This document shows, one piece after another, positions 1-12,100 of a DNA stretch of 64,000 nucleotides. The number at the start of each line of letters is the position of its first letter. Positions within the stretch are counted from its first letter, which is position 1. The translations under genes and the position numbers were made by a program. Location: NCBI GenBank assembly GCA_016647705.1, contig CM028328.1, positions 5,357,311 through 5,421,310 of the forward strand. Direction: 5' to 3'. Under the pieces are notes generated by a model. It was given only the letters and a program-made list of their open reading frames with translations, was not told the origin of the DNA and made no database searches. This stretch comes from Eucommia ulmoides. Lineage: Eukaryota > Streptophyta > Magnoliopsida > Garryales > Eucommiaceae.

Positions 1-600
1 CTTCTGCTTCAACCCATTTGGTAAAATAGTTGATCACCACCAGCAAATATTTTTTGTTTCCAGGAGCTGGTGTGAAAGGACCCAAAACATCCATTCCCCA
101 CTGAGCAAACGGCCAAGGACTAGTGATTGGAGTTTTTTGCTGAGCTAGGACCTTGATATCATTGGAAAATCGTTGGTACTTGTCGCACTTCCGTACATAT
201 TCTTCGGCATCAGCGCGCATGGTTGGCCAATAATATCCCACTCTCAACGCTTTATGAACTAGGGATCTTCCCCCACGGTGGTTTCCGCACACGCCTTCAT
301 GTATTTCTTGTAGAACATAGCTCGCTTCTTTTAGTCCTAAACACAGCAACAAAGGTTGGGAAAAAGATCGTCTATACAGTTTATCGTTGGATAACACATA
401 CCTTGACGACTTATAAACAATTTTCCTAGCGGTATCTCTATCGTTTGGTAAGACTCCTTCCTTCAGATACTGAACTATAGAAGTCCTCCAATCAGTTTCT
501 TCATCCAGCTGACCTATACATGCACATTGAGGGGTTGGAGTGATTGATGGCTAGTCTAGAAACTCAACCAATTCAGACTTCTGATTTGGTCCCAAAGTCG
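1..600 (-). pseudogene. integrase remnant of the Ty3/gypsy element
   Basis: The minus-strand translation shows the N-terminal zinc-binding region around 190-300 (HEGVCGNH, then KCDKY where the family has CxxC, so the last cysteine appears changed to tyrosine). The start of the catalytic core lies at 1-110 (FAQWGMDVLGPF and NYFTKWVEAE). The first catalytic Asp is in WGMD; the rest of the core lies outside the window. In an active element this enzyme inserts the cDNA into host DNA. It continues in the reading direction from the RNase H-like region and is not functional here. Confidence 0.85.
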
Positions 601-639
601 AAGCAAATACAAACAAAGCATCAGCCTAGGCGTTTTCAG

Positions 640-1316
640 TTCTTGGGATTGATTTAAATTTACAGCTCTGAAACTGGGAAGCGAGCTCTTTTACTTTCTC
701 TGCGTAGAGTCGTAACTTGTCTCCGTTTATAAGGAACAAGCCATTGATCTGATTGATCACCACTTGAGAATCTGACTTCACTTTCAGATGCTGAGCACCT
801 AACTCCTTGGCCCAAGAACTACTGCTTCATACTCCACTTTGTTGTTGGAAGCTTGGAAACATAACTGCATGGCTTTTGCAAGTTGATCTCCCTCAGGTAT
901 TTATATGACTATTCCCACTTCACATCCTTTCATGTTCGAGGCTCCATCTACCCATAATTTCCACTGGGCAGCAGAGCAGGATGTTACTTCTTCATTCAAT
1001 GGAGGAGTAAATTCGGCAATGAAGTCAGCTAAAACTTACCCTTTGATTGTTGTTCTGGGTTTGTACTGGATGAAAAATTCACCCAGCTCAACAGTCTACT
1101 TCATTAGACGTCCAGATACATCTGGTCTTTGCATTACTACCCTGAGTGGGTATGAGGCTAGCACGGTTATTACATGTGCTTGAAAATAGGGCCGAAGCTT
1201 CCGAGCAACAATTACCAAAGTTAACGCTAGTTTTTTCAACTCTTTATAACAGGTTTTAGCTGAAACCAACGATTTGCTGACGTAGTAGACCGACCTCTGC
1301 CCTTGGTGGCCACTAA
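640..1316 (-). pseudogene. RNase H C-terminal part and second (aRNH-like) RNase H remnant
   Basis: Minus-strand reading gives the C-terminal half of the gypsy RNase H (GQRSVYYVSKSL near 1300, ARKLRPYF near 1195, MKWTVELGEF near 1080). It is followed by a second RNase H-like domain beginning WKLWVDGASNMKG at about 940-980, with later landmarks NNKVEYEA (about 840) and KSDSQVVINQ (about 765). A TAA stop interrupts the second domain near 900. The motif VDGASN followed by a Gly-rich strand is the signature of the additional RNase H in Tat-type elements. The first part of the canonical RNase H lies at 3057-3171, beyond the insertion at 1320-3052. Confidence 0.8.
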
Positions 1317-1319
1317 TTA

Positions 1320-3052
1320 AGCACTGTCACTTTCACCGCAAGCGTACAAATCAAGTTTTAGTATAGTGGATCTTTCGGTTGGGTATCGTATCTACAGGGA
1401 TTGGTGTTGTTACTATTGAATACCGCGATTGTCATAACCTGACTTTATCTAGGCGACAAAAATGGAATATAATTAATTAATATTAATACTAATATAGCCT
1501 AATTTAACTATATTAATACTAATATTAATATGAGATAGTTTTGAAAGAATAGGTTGTCTAGGGATTAGTTTCGTTTACGAATACATGTTCAGTCTCGTTT
1601 TAGTTTATGTTAACGACGTTCGACTTATATGACAATCACAATTCGTAAACTCCTCTGCCACCTCTTCTGAGTGTAAGATGGGAGAATACGCGACTTCGTG
1701 TCAACGAAGAAGTCCCCCTCAACGTCTTAAAGACCCTAGGCCGTGTAAGTCTCGCCCCAATGTCACTTAATGCACACAATCCAACTCTCTCCCGGGTTAG
1801 TGTTTACCCTATCGACAATCTCCGTTTTAAAACTCTCTCGCCACCTCTCCCGAGTATGAGACGAGGCAATACGTGACTTCGCGTCAACGCTGAAATCCCC
1901 CTCAACGTCTAAACGACTCTAGGTCACGTAAGTCTTACCCCAACGTCATCGATTGTCCACAATCTAAACTTCGACCGGGTTATAGGATTGTGACATTCGT
2001 TTATTCTAGTCCGAATTTGGGATTTGTCAAACCCCGTATTCTTGATATGTAAGTCTAAGCAATATAAACAAACAATATGGCACACACAATCAACATAACG
2101 AAGAATAATCGCAAACAAAACATAAACTCAACTAAACAACATTTTCATAAATTATATTAATAATTCCTATACAACCTATGTTTAACCAATAGTCATAACC
2201 ACGTATACAATGTAAAATGGCGTAAATATACTCAACAACTTCCAAAATATAGAAAACAAAGAGAAGAAACGAGCGACTTAGCCAATATCCAAAGAATAGC
2301 TGCTAAAACTGTCCACCGATCACTTCCCTCTTCATCCTCCACCTCGGGTTGAGAGCTCTCCCTCAAAAATCTCTAAACCTAACCCCAAAATATAGCCTAA
2401 GGCCTTAGGAGCTCAAGAATAAGGAAGAGTTAAGGAGAGAAGGGTATAAATAGGCCAAAACAATATCTCAAAAATATCTATTCTGCGCAGAGGTTTTCGC
2501 CTAGCGAAGTTAGGTCGGTTAACTTTCTGCCGGATTTTTGCCTAAGCGAAGTTACTGCAGGTTTTTATTTTGTTTTGACTATAACTTCTTCATCCGAACT
2601 CCGATTGAGGTTATTTAAAAACCTATGGAAAGCTAAGAAAAATATCTACAACTTCCATGTTTTGAGTGTTTTCAAAATCGTATTTCATAATAGTCCAAAA
2701 TAGCTTTGAAGTTACAACACCTGTACCGGCTTTGCAAGTTTGGTGACCGCCTAGGCGAAGAAGTAGGCGGTGGACTTGGAAATGTTCTCAGCATCTTCAC
2801 AGCCTAGGCAGAGGTCTGGACGCCTAGGCGGTAGGCTTCTTTCACAATGTTGCCTCATTGCTCATTTATCCACCGTAACTTCAACCGCTTTGGTTCGATT
2901 ACAATGTTTTCGCTCCGATTTCATATATTTTCACTCCACGTACCTATTTTAATATAAAAAGAATAAAAACATATTAAAACATATAAAAATAATTATAAAC
3001 GTACTCGAAAACTAACAAATTCGGATTGAAAATACATAGGTAATTTACACCT
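1320..3052. mobile_element. unclassified non-coding insertion (family C, copy 1)
   Basis: This block interrupts the RNase H coding sequence of the Ty3/gypsy element. The host bases ATTA occur on both sides (1316-1319 and 3053-3056), which suggests a 4 bp target duplication. A second, diverged copy lies at about 22847-24158. Shared landmarks in order are an ACCGCAAG-GTAC block near the left end, a CCACAGGGATTG block, GAATACCGCGATT, an approximately 180 bp block beginning CCTCTTCTG-GTGTAA (present twice here, 1655-1830 and 1840-1985, once in the other copy), several CGCCTAGGCG-type dyads (2498-2830), and the right end ATAGGTAA-ACACCT. I see no terminal inverted repeats, LTRs or coding capacity, and cannot assign it to a known class. 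Confidence 0.65.
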
Positions 3053-3056
3053 ATTA

Positions 3057-4230
3057 GCCCTTCTGCGAATTCTTGAACCAATGCAACACTTACTGCTACA
3101 GGGGTTACTGCCAAGTATAGCTTCAACTCTTCTCCTTGGTGTACCTTGGCCAATGTCTCCACTGAGCCCAAGTAATCTTTAATAGACTGGAAAGCACGCT
3201 CACAGTCATCATCTCACTAAAAGGTATTGTTTTCCCTCAAAATTTTGAAGAAGGGAGCACACCTATCAGTAAATTTTGAAATGAATCTGTTTAATGCCAC
3301 CAATCTTCCAGTCAACACTTGAACTTCTTGTATAGAAAAAGGGGATTTTAGATTTTTAACAGCTTCTATTTGTCTTGAATCTACTGTAATGCCCAACTGA
3401 TTAACTACGAACCCCAGAAACTTGCCAAAAGTGACCCCAAAAGCGCACTTTTCAGGATTCAACTTCATATCGTACCTTCTTAGAACAGAAAAGACTTCGG
3501 CTAAATGGGAGAGGTAATCGGCTTGCTTAGAATTTTTGACCATCATATTATCTATATAAACCTCGATGGTGGTCCTAGTTTGATCTTGAAAAATGCGATT
3601 CACCAACCGTTGATAAGTAGCACCTGCATTTCTCAAACCGAAAGGCATTACTTTATAACAATAAATACCTTTTGGTGTGATAAATTATGTACTCTCCTCA
3701 TCTTGTTGATCCATGCGGATTTGATTGTAGCCTGAGTAAACGTCCATCATGGACAGACGTTAGTGCCCGGCAGCAGCATCAACCATCTGGTTAATCCTCG
3801 GCATCGGGTAACAATCTTTAGGGCATGATTGATTCAGGTCAGTAAAATCCACGCACATCCTCCATTTTCCATTCTTCTTTTTGACAAGAACTGGATTAGC
3901 CAACCATCTAGGGTATGTTACTTCCCTTATGTGGCCAATAGCAAGCAATTTCTTCACTTTAGCTTCAATTACTTGTTCTTTCTCAAGACTAAACGTTCTT
4001 CTTTTTTACCAAATTGGAGGATACGATCTGCAGATGTCCAAGTGATGAACTGCAACATCAGGACTTATTCTTTTCATATCAGCCGGCGACCAAGAAAAAA
4101 TGTCCAAGTTCATTCGAAGCAGCTCTCTGATCTCAGCTTCCTCAGTCTGGCTTAATGATTCGCTAATCATAAGCTTCTGAGTTTCGTCATTAAAAGTTAT
4201 CTGCTTCACTTGCTCAGTAGGTTGAATCAT
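3057..4230 (-). pseudogene. reverse transcriptase remnant (Ty3/gypsy pol)
   Basis: In minus-strand order, 4230-4006 encodes the linker before RT; 3957-3760 carries HIREVTYPRWLANPVLVKKK and KWRMCVDFTDLN; 3648-3217 carries VMPFGLRNAGATYQR and VYIDNMMVK; and 3171-3057 starts RNase H (EELKLYLAVTPVAVSV). All are in one frame separated by stops. The catalytic motif of the family is YxDDM; here it reads YIDNM, so the second metal-binding Asp is replaced by Asn. The RT is therefore inactive for two independent reasons. The end of this segment is the junction with the family C insertion. Confidence 0.9.
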
Positions 4231-4350
4231 ACTGGCGTGTTCTCTGAAATCATCAATCTCTCCTGCCGAGTCTACAGGCTGACATACTTCATGAACTTTC
4301 TTTGATTGCTATAAAGGAGAACTTTTACCCTTCATAGCTATGGCAAAACA

Positions 4351-5055
4351 CTACCTTGAAGAAGTTTGATCTCCTCTTATAACTACCACTGAATCTCCTC
4401 TGGCATACTTCACACATTGGTGATACGTTGACGCGATAACTCTCATTGTATGCAACCATAGACGGCCTAGAATGGCATTGTATGGTGATTCTGAGTCTAT
4501 CACCATGAACTCCGTGGCCTTCGTGTACCATTGCTCCTCCTTATTGGAGATGGTTGACAAAGTAATTTTGCCACAAGGGGATGTAAGCTTGCCATTAAAT
4601 CCCATCATAGCAGTCTGCGTTGAGCTCACGTTTGAGCTCAGCACTCCCATATGTTTTAGAGTACTAACAAAGAAAATGTTTGCAAAACTACCATTATCCA
4701 TCAAGATACATCGTTCCTGGAAACTTGAGACCCATAAATATATAACTAAGGCATCTTCATGAGGGTGAACAATCCCTTTACAATCATCATCAGAAAATGT
4801 GATAATAGGGTCTGGCTTTGTTACCACCGCCAATGACCCCCCATAACAACGCTCCAACGCCGCTTCACACACTTTTCTCTTTCGTGTACGATTGGATTCC
4901 CCAGTACTCGGTCCAACCGAATTTATCATAAAAATTACCTCTCGATTTTCTTTAGGATGCTCTTCATTCCGCTCTCTTTCTCGATGTTCTTTACATCGGT
5001 TATTATTTATAAGTCTTTTTTTGTCCCTGGAATGATCTTGCACATAATCCCGCAA
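4351..5055 (-). pseudogene. retroviral-type aspartic protease remnant (Ty3/gypsy pol)
   Basis: This 234-codon open stretch on the minus strand follows gag in the same frame, after a TAG at 5056-5058. The active-site region reads ILMDNGSFANIFF, corresponding to the D-x-G-S/A motif in plant Ty3 elements. Downstream FMVIDSESPYNAILGR is the conserved C-terminal flap and hydrophobic-GR region. The N-terminal part is rich in charged residues (KEHRERERNEEHPKE), typical of the gag-protease spacer. It ends in a stop at 4351. The protein would process the polyprotein in an active element. Confidence 0.82.
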
Positions 5056-6399
5056 CTATCCCATGTCCGCAAGTCGCCTGATCTCCTTTTGAAGCTCCCA
5101 GCAGTCATCTGTATTGTAACCATGGTCCTTATGAAAATCGCAATACTTAGAGTGATTCTTCCGATTTGACTTAGTGGTCTGTCTGGGGGGCCATTGAATT
5201 ATATCAGACATATGAATCTCCTGCAAGATCCGTAAGATCGGCATGCGCAATCTAGGAAGGCCTGGCTCCCGGCGAACTTCTGGCCTGGAATTTGAATTCC
5301 TTGTTCGGTCTTTACGCCTATCAGACGTGCCAGATTTTGCCTTACGAATGTCTTTCTCGTTTTGCCTGTGATGATCCCGAAATGATCCCCTGTTTTCTCT
5401 AGCCAGTTTTACATCTTCTAGTTTCATGTAAGACTTGGATTTCTCCATCAACTCCGTCATACTCCGAGGGCACTTTTTGGTTAAGGAATCTTGAAATCGA
5501 CCAGGTCGCAACCCTGACGTAAAAGTATTGATAACAAGGTTTGTATCACAACCTTCAATGCAGGTTAGTTCTTCATTAAACCGGCTCATATACTGGCGCA
5601 AAATTTCTCCTTTTTCCTGACGCAGAGCAAGCAGGAAATTCGGTCCTTTCATTAACCTCTAACAAGTTATGAAGTGGTTGATGAACATCTTTCCGAACTC
5701 ATTAAACGACGTTATAGAGTTCGCAGGAAGAGTATGCAACCATTCAAGAGTCGATCCCTTCAAAGTGGTCGCAAAAGCTCTGTAGAGGGTGGAATCGCTG
5801 GAATTATACAAATTCATGACATGTTTGAACTGGCAGATATAGTCAACTGGATCAGTTCTCCCATCGTACTTTTCAAACTTCGTCGGATCGAACTTTTTAG
5901 AAAGTGGGATAGCTAGTATTTCCGAGGAGAAGGGCATCTCAGTACCCTTCAATAATGTATCCAGCTCATCTAGAGGTTGACCTCTCTCCATTTGACTCCT
6001 GATCTGTCGATGTGAATCAACAGTCTCAGTTTGAATACTGGTCCTTCGTTTTGGTTCATGGCTGGCCTCTCCATGGGTAGGTCGTTCCTCATAAGATTGA
6101 GGATCAGCATGTCATGGAGACTCTACCTCCTCTCTGGCTTCATGAGTACTCATATTGAACCATGGCTTGTTGCCAAAAATTATGCCAGCCATGTACTTGA
6201 TAGTTTTTACCATCTCGGCCATTTTCGCGTTAAGAGCGTCTATCTTTGCATCTATATTTACTGCAACGAATGGTAGATCAGATGGAATTTCTTCACGCTG
6301 CTCTAAACGAACATCTCTGTGCTGCTTCTCTGGTACATCTAGGTCTGACAGCAGTAGTAAGTCATTACTCTGACTTGTCACCGGTGCCCTAGCTCGCAA
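5056..6399 (-). pseudogene. gag remnant of the Ty3/gypsy element
   Basis: Three open pieces on the minus strand share one frame: 6399-6112 (N-terminal region, MRARAPVTSQ start), 5991-5659 (capsid-like, with FEKYDGRTDPVDYICQFK and GSTLEWLHTLP) and 5652-5056 (QYMSRFNEELTCIEG, then a basic Arg-rich stretch and the Cys/His-containing YCDFHKDHGYNTDDCWELQK). These match the retrotransposon gag capsid domain followed by the modified zinc-knuckle region of Tat-type elements. Stops at 6112, 5659 and 5056 interrupt it. In an active element gag forms the virus-like particle. Confidence 0.85.
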
Positions 6400-6437
6400 G
6401 TGCCTTATATCTATAACGTAAGGTTTTACGTTCTCTT

Positions 6438-6455
6438 CTCGCAGACGGCGCCAAC
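6438..6455 (-). other. primer-binding site of the Ty3/gypsy element
   Basis: Immediately inside the LTR edge the minus strand reads TTGGCGCCGTCTGCG. This conserved block follows the 5' LTR in many Tat-type plant elements and pairs with the 3' end of a tRNA primer. It lies one base from the CA end of the LTR and fixes the LTR boundary at 6456. Confidence 0.75.
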
Positions 6456-7106
6456 TGATGTCGCCAAAAATTCTCTGTCACGTGTCAAGTGCTGCATGTG
6501 TCAGAAAACCTTTCGTCTTCCTTCGTAACCTGCAAAATCGTGAGTTCTAACAGGGGACACCGGTGTGGTGTCAGGCAAAGAACCTCTAGCATGAAAATAA
6601 GTTAATCTGGATCAATTTAGAATAAGTTGTATACTTAATTCCGAGTCCCCCTTACCAATTCTCTTCTACCCTTTTTATAGGATGATAAGTCTGTTAGCGT
6701 TTCATTGGAGAGATCATTTAGTCACTCGTATCCTCTTACCGTTACGCACGATAGCCACTATCCCCGTATTCATGGGAGAATCTTTGTAACGATCCCCATT
6801 ACTCGCGGGCCGTTACAGTCAATTCAAACTCATCTTAACATGTACAGGTAAGACCGATATTCTGAATTGACTAGTTTCCTCTTTGGCTTTCGACACCTTA
6901 GGCTTACACATACCCAAATATGGGCCTTATCAAGTGGCGGCCCATGTACTCATCAAGAACACCAAATCAATGTTTGAACATGGGCTTATGTTGCCCCAGC
7001 CCATTCAATAGGTGGATTTACCTGACTCCAATTCGAAGCTCATATAGTGGATCCGACCCGTTTAGAATTTCATACCTAGGTCAACCAGGTATGGGAATTT
7101 TATACA
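6456..7106 (-). repeat. 5' LTR of the Ty3/gypsy element
   Basis: In minus orientation it begins TGTATAAAATTCCC at 7106 and ends GGCGACATCA at 6456, giving TG...CA ends and a length of 651 bp. The inner edge is set by the adjoining PBS and gag; the outer edge is set by the TG and by the start of an (AT)n tract at 7107. The matching 3' LTR is beyond the left end of the window, so neither the target duplication nor the age can be determined. Confidence 0.72.
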
Positions 7107-8465
7107 ATATATATATATATATATATATATAACATTAAATCTCAAGAGGCGAAATAACTTCCTTCATCGATTATCTCCATCTCGCCCAATGCCTTAATAC
7201 AGTTGGTTATGAAGAATTTCTCATCCTAGTTCTTCTTGACTTCCATCCTCAACCTTGAAATATTAGCCATCTCTAGTATCGCCTTCCCCAACAAATCATC
7301 AATTCGATTGCGGGCGAATGGACAAAGGATTGGTCGGAGCAAGAATCTACCATAACATTTTTTTGTGGGCGGTTGCGGGAGTGACGACAAAGAGCGGTAA
7401 TGATGACTGGTGGAAGTTGGAGAATGCAGGTTTTGTTCGTGAAGGAGACAGGGATACGTGAGCGATACATGATTTTTTTTCTTTTTAATTGCAAAATGAG
7501 GATCTCCAATATATGTGCCATCACTTGTGACAAAACTCATAACCAACTTGAACTATCTATCTCTTATGACATTTTTCACCATTTTTTTTTTAGCTCTAAT
7601 AGTTGTGATTGTGCCAAAAATAGCACACCACTCTACTTGTGCCATATTTGGCACTGGAATCACCAATGCCAAAAATTGATGGAATAAGAACTTATTAATT
7701 GGTTAAAGTTGTATTTTAATTAATTTATTTAATATTTTATTGAATATAAAATATTATAAAATATAGATTGTCATAAGATATGCAATATATTGTTGGTTGG
7801 AGTAATCACCTACTGTAAAAAAATTATTCATCTGTACAAATGCAATACATTATTGGAGATGGTACCAAAAAAAGGGAAGTAGGAATTCTTAAAATAAAAT
7901 TTTAAACAATATGTAATAGATAAATGGTATTGTGCCTATATGTCTGTGTTAATTAAAATAATGCAATTGTGATTTTATTCGGGTATTTCGGTGGCGGGTC
8001 TTATATTTTACCCTTACTTCTAAAAAAGTCTCTTATCCATTTGTAACTTATGTTTTAATCCCCCGTATTAAAGAAAAAAAATGAAAGACTCAATACATGC
8101 GTCTACCCTCCGCATCCGTACTGAACAGAAACATTTGTTACATACATATAATTTGTGCATAAAATATTTGTTTGATATAACAAATGTTACACAAATACAT
8201 ATAATATAGTTATATGTAATTTGTAATTATATGTAACTAATATTACATAAGTATATTTTAATTACATGTAATTTGTAATTAATTTTAGTTATATATATAA
8301 CTAATATGCACTCTAAACAGATTCACTCACCAACCTCTCTCTACGCTTCATATATAATGCGTGAGCACACGCAGAACTAATACGGAACCCAAAACTAAAT
8401 CTAAACTTGTGTTTTAAATGAGATAAATAACATATTACACTCTAAATATAAAAATGCAATTATCT
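7107..8465. other. intergenic, AT-rich, no gene seen
   Basis: It starts with an (AT)n microsatellite (about 7108-7130). The short open frames here have no recognisable domain. Between 7700 and 8320 the DNA is very AT-rich with repeated ATTACAT and ATGTAA-type words. I see no TE termini or RNA gene. Confidence 0.5.
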
Positions 8466-8910
8466 CTTAATTCTTTTTTTTTTTTTTTGGGTAGAAAGGC
8501 GAAAACAAAAAACAACTATGGACTTCAGAGAGAAGCCACGTTCCTTATCTCAGGAATCAAAAGTTTTTCTGTCTCCACTGGAGGATCCTCGAGGTAATGG
8601 ACCTCCGTTCCATTGTCGATTCCTTGCTTGGCCAAAAAGTTGGTGTATCTATTATTGATTCTTCTAGTAGCTTGGATAGTAAAATTGTGTATCTCGATAA
8701 TCTGCTTGCACTCCAGAATCCAGCTCTTATAGACATGGCTCTCAGGGCAGTCTCCTTTGATAAGCTCTACCACCTCTTCTAAACCATACTCTAGAATAAT
8801 TTTGGGGAAGCCTCTTGTAATCGCCAGACAAAGATCAGTATGAATGCTCTTAATTTCAACCTCCAAACCGGTGCACGACTTGAGGTGACCAATCAAATTG
8901 TGTGGTTATA
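8466..8910 (-). mobile_element. 5'-truncated LINE 3' end with RNase H-like remnant
   Basis: On the minus strand an open stretch of 123 codons (8896-8525) resembles the RVT_3-type RNase H at the C terminus of plant LINE ORF2. Landmarks are LCLAITRGFPKIILE, EEVVELIKGD and TRRINNRYTNFLAKQG, the last matching the usual 'REANRVADALAKxG' end. The expected catalytic Asp after ILE is changed (ILEYG where the family has ESD). After the stop, 40 to 60 bases of 3' UTR lead to an A-run on the minus strand (T-run at 8470-8488), as at a LINE poly(A) tail. No target duplication was found, so the 5' edge is approximate. Confidence 0.65.
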
Positions 8911-9019
8911 TTTTAAAAAAAATAAAATATTTCACGGGTCAAATTAGTGCCGGATCCGGGTTGTCTACAAAAACCCCACCCATTAACTGTTCAACCCGCC
9001 TCCCTATACCATCTTATAA

Positions 9020-9147
9020 CTTGATCGTTCTGTCTCCATTTCTTACTGCTTAAGCAAAAAATCAAATACTCCAACATTTTGGAATTCGATTCAAAATTCG
9101 CATTCATCTCTCTCTCTCCCTCCCTCCCCTGTTAGTCGCTTTGTGAA
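9020..9147 (+). promoter_or_regulatory. probable core promoter and 5' UTR of NSF
   Basis: The 130 bp before the NSF start codon change from AT-rich to a pyrimidine-rich leader, with a CT-repeat (CTCTCTCTCTCCCTCCCTCCC, about 9108-9128) just 20 bp upstream of ATG. Such Y-patch or CT-rich leaders are common near plant transcription starts. No clear TATA box could be placed, and the transcription start is not known from sequence. Confidence 0.4.
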
Positions 9148-12100
9148 ATGGCTGGGAGATCGGGATATGGCGCGACGACGATGATCGTCACCAACACGCC
9201 GGCCAAAGATCTCGCGTACACCAATTGCGCATACTGCTCTCCCGTCGAACTCCGGAACTTCGCCGTCTCCGGATCCAATCTACGACTCGCTCTCGTCGGC
9301 GATGCGTTTGTTCTATCTATCAGATATCCTCATTCTTTGTTCCATTATACATGGTTTTATATAGTGTCGGTATACGTTGCTGATGCTTCTAGTATTAGAG
9401 CGTTTTGTGGTTAATCGGTTCATTTGGTGAATGCAGTGTTTGAACTAAAATTTGATTTTCTGGCTGTCTTTTAAGTCTAGCTCGATAATTTGTTATAAAT
9501 TAAGTGATCCAGGTAGATGATTAAATTGATTAAGCAAACTAATTATCTCAGTTCGAAATCTTTAAAAAAAGTAACAATCGTATCGAAGAATTTCAATCTT
9601 TGAAGTCTAGCTCGATTATTTGTTATATATTAGTTGATCCATGAAGTTGATTAAATTGACTAAGCAAACAAATTATGTCAGTTCGATTTTTTTTGAAAAA
9701 GTAATAATCGTATAGAAGAATTTCAACTTCGGGTTGTTCATGTTTCCTTTCACTATCGGGTTGTTCATGTTTCCTCTCCGTCGTGGGTTCAATATGTAGT
9801 GTTTCTTTTGATATTTGTCGAGCAGATTCTTCTCACTTGCGCGATTTTGTCCTTGAATTTCGAAATTGTTTCAGCTGAGAGTGTCATCAAAAGGATAATG
9901 TGATTGCTGTAGTTTTCTTTTCCGTTCTGTCTCTCTTTAAATTAGCTTTTGTCCGCTTCATTGCTATGTACTGAAACTCTTTGAAGCTTTGTCTTTGTTG
10001 TATTGATCTTACTCGGTAATGTTTATTTTTACTTTTTCCGAAAATAAAAGGGATAATGTTCCCATGGAAGTTGAAAAGGATGTGGCTTCACCAGCCAAGG
10101 GTAATTGGATTTTGATAAAACAAATTCTCCATATTCAATTATAAACATAAGCAAGCAGAGATGCTTCTTAAAAAGGCATAGTTCGGTTAAATTTAGTTGA
10201 GTTGGGTTTCGATATAGAGTTTCAAGTTTCACGCAGTGCTAATTGGTTCACAAGGAGGTAACACTATAATTAGAGATGCATTACCGTAGTTATATTCTTG
10301 ATATGTAACAAAAAGAAGAAAGTGATGCTTCCCTTTCAACAATGTTCCCTCTCGATGACGTGCTTGTTGGTTGCCTTAACTAAAATCATACAGACCATAA
10401 AGAGATCCCTAGTGGCCATATTGCTCTTAATGCTATCCAACGTCGTCATGCAAGAGTTTCTACTGGGGATAATGTCTCTGTTAGCAGGTTTAGCGCTTAT
10501 AACTTTTTTACTATATAATCATTATAAATTGTGTATTTTCACCATTTATTTGATGGTTTTATGTTGATAATCTGTCTAGATTTGTTCCGCCCGATAATTT
10601 CAACCTTGCATTGCTTACTGTTGAATTGGAGTTTGTAAAAAAGGGTACCAAGGATGAACAGGTATGACATAGTTCAAGTCCCCAACTTGCTTTCTTGCTT
10701 TTATGGATTGTAAAAAATATTGGGGTTGCATTAGATATACTAGGACCAAAACTTCGTGGTGCATCAGTCATCTGGCAAGCATGAATGGCCGCCTTTTCCA
10801 TGTTTTAACTGCAACATGCTTCTTATCAGGTTGATGCTGTTCAGATGGCTGAGCAGATACGTAAGAGATTTATCGAGCAGGTGAGAACTGTAATTTTGTT
10901 TCTTAAGATTGCCTCACATGATAAAATTGGATATTCCTGTTTGCCAAGGTCATTGGACATCCCTTTCCATGAATTTGGATTCCTGACCTGCTGTATACCC
11001 AGTACATTTTGCTATCAAGAAGAACTCTTAGACCGACAAATATGAGAACTTTTGTTCCATTCTGTCGCTTCACTCAAGTCCAGATGCTCGTTGTTTTCGG
11101 GGGAATTATAAGAACTAAGTCTGATGTTGTACATCCATGAGCAAAGTAAAGTAATCTTAAAACGAACCGGGCTTTTGGCACTTGCAGTTGCCAGTTTTTT
11201 GAATATAAGAAGGAATATTTTACCACGAAGATGCATTTAAGGAAATTTGCTGGCCTATTTTTTTTTTTTTAAATGATTCAAGTCTTGTTAAATATGTAAT
11301 GATTCTATAAGTTGATGTTGTGCATTTTCTGTAATTTTATTGAAGATATCCTGATGCGCAGGTTATGACAGCAGGACAGAAAGTAACCTTCGAATATCAT
11401 GGTAATGGTTATATCTTCACAGTCAATCAGGCTGTCGTGGAGGGGCAAGAAAAATCAAACAAGATTGAAAGAGGAATGATTTCACCTGATACATACATTG
11501 TTTTCGAAGCACCGAAGTCTAGTGGAATAAAGGTGAATTTCTTCTCTTATCTTCCTTGCAATTACAATATTACTTATATATAACTCCATGGTCCAAATTT
11601 GTAGATCTAATAATCTTTGCTAGTGCAATTTGTTGATTCATCAATCCTGATCATTTTCTCTGCAGATTGTCAACCAACGTGAAGCTGCTAGCAGCAATAT
11701 TTTTAAGCAAAAGGAGTTTAATCTTCAATCACTGGGTATTGGTGGTTTGAGTGCGGAATTTGCAGATATCTTCCGACGAGCTTTTGCTTCTAGGGTGTTT
11801 CCACCTCATGTGACCGCTAAGTAATGTCTTACTGTTAAGAAATAGCGTCTTAATACATTGATTTCGCAGGTTTGGGATTACATCTGATCACTCTGATTTT
11901 GGGTGTAAAATATAACAGGTTAGGTATCAAGCATGTCAAGGGAATGCTGCTTTATGGACCTCCTGGTACTGGAAAGACTCTAATGGCTCGGCAGATTGGG
12001 AATTTGTTAAACGGGAAGGAACCAAAGGTATAGAAGTTGAGCATTCGATAGATTCTCTGATATTTTGAGGAAAATTAAAGGCTATAAAAAAGAAAGAAAC

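Larger units (their letters stand above)
1..7106 (-). mobile_element. Ty3/gypsy LTR retrotransposon (Tat-like), degenerate, truncated by window edge
   Basis: Read on the minus strand, the order is 5' LTR (6456-7106), primer-binding site, gag, protease, reverse transcriptase, RNase H, an extra RNase H-like domain and integrase, ending at the left edge before the 3' LTR. The extra RNase H after the canonical one and the PBS starting with TTGGCGCCG are typical of the Tat lineage of plant Ty3/gypsy elements. From gag to the end of RT the coding sequence stays in a single frame and is broken by stop codons at about 6112, 5659, 5056, 4351, 4006, 3760 and 3217, so it is a fossil. A 1.7 kb non-coding element (1320-3052) is inserted between the two RNase H parts. 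The lineage call is an inference from domain order and motifs. Confidence 0.88.

Noticed and set aside
7226..7546. 106-codon open frame on the minus strand
   Set aside because: No domain or homology recognised, overlapping frames on the same strand, and no gene structure around it.
9148..9414. Reading NSF exon 1 straight on to the stop at 9414 as a short 88-residue protein
   Set aside because: NSF similarity ends exactly at 9323, where a U12-type donor occurs, and resumes in exon 2; the extension has no similarity to the family.
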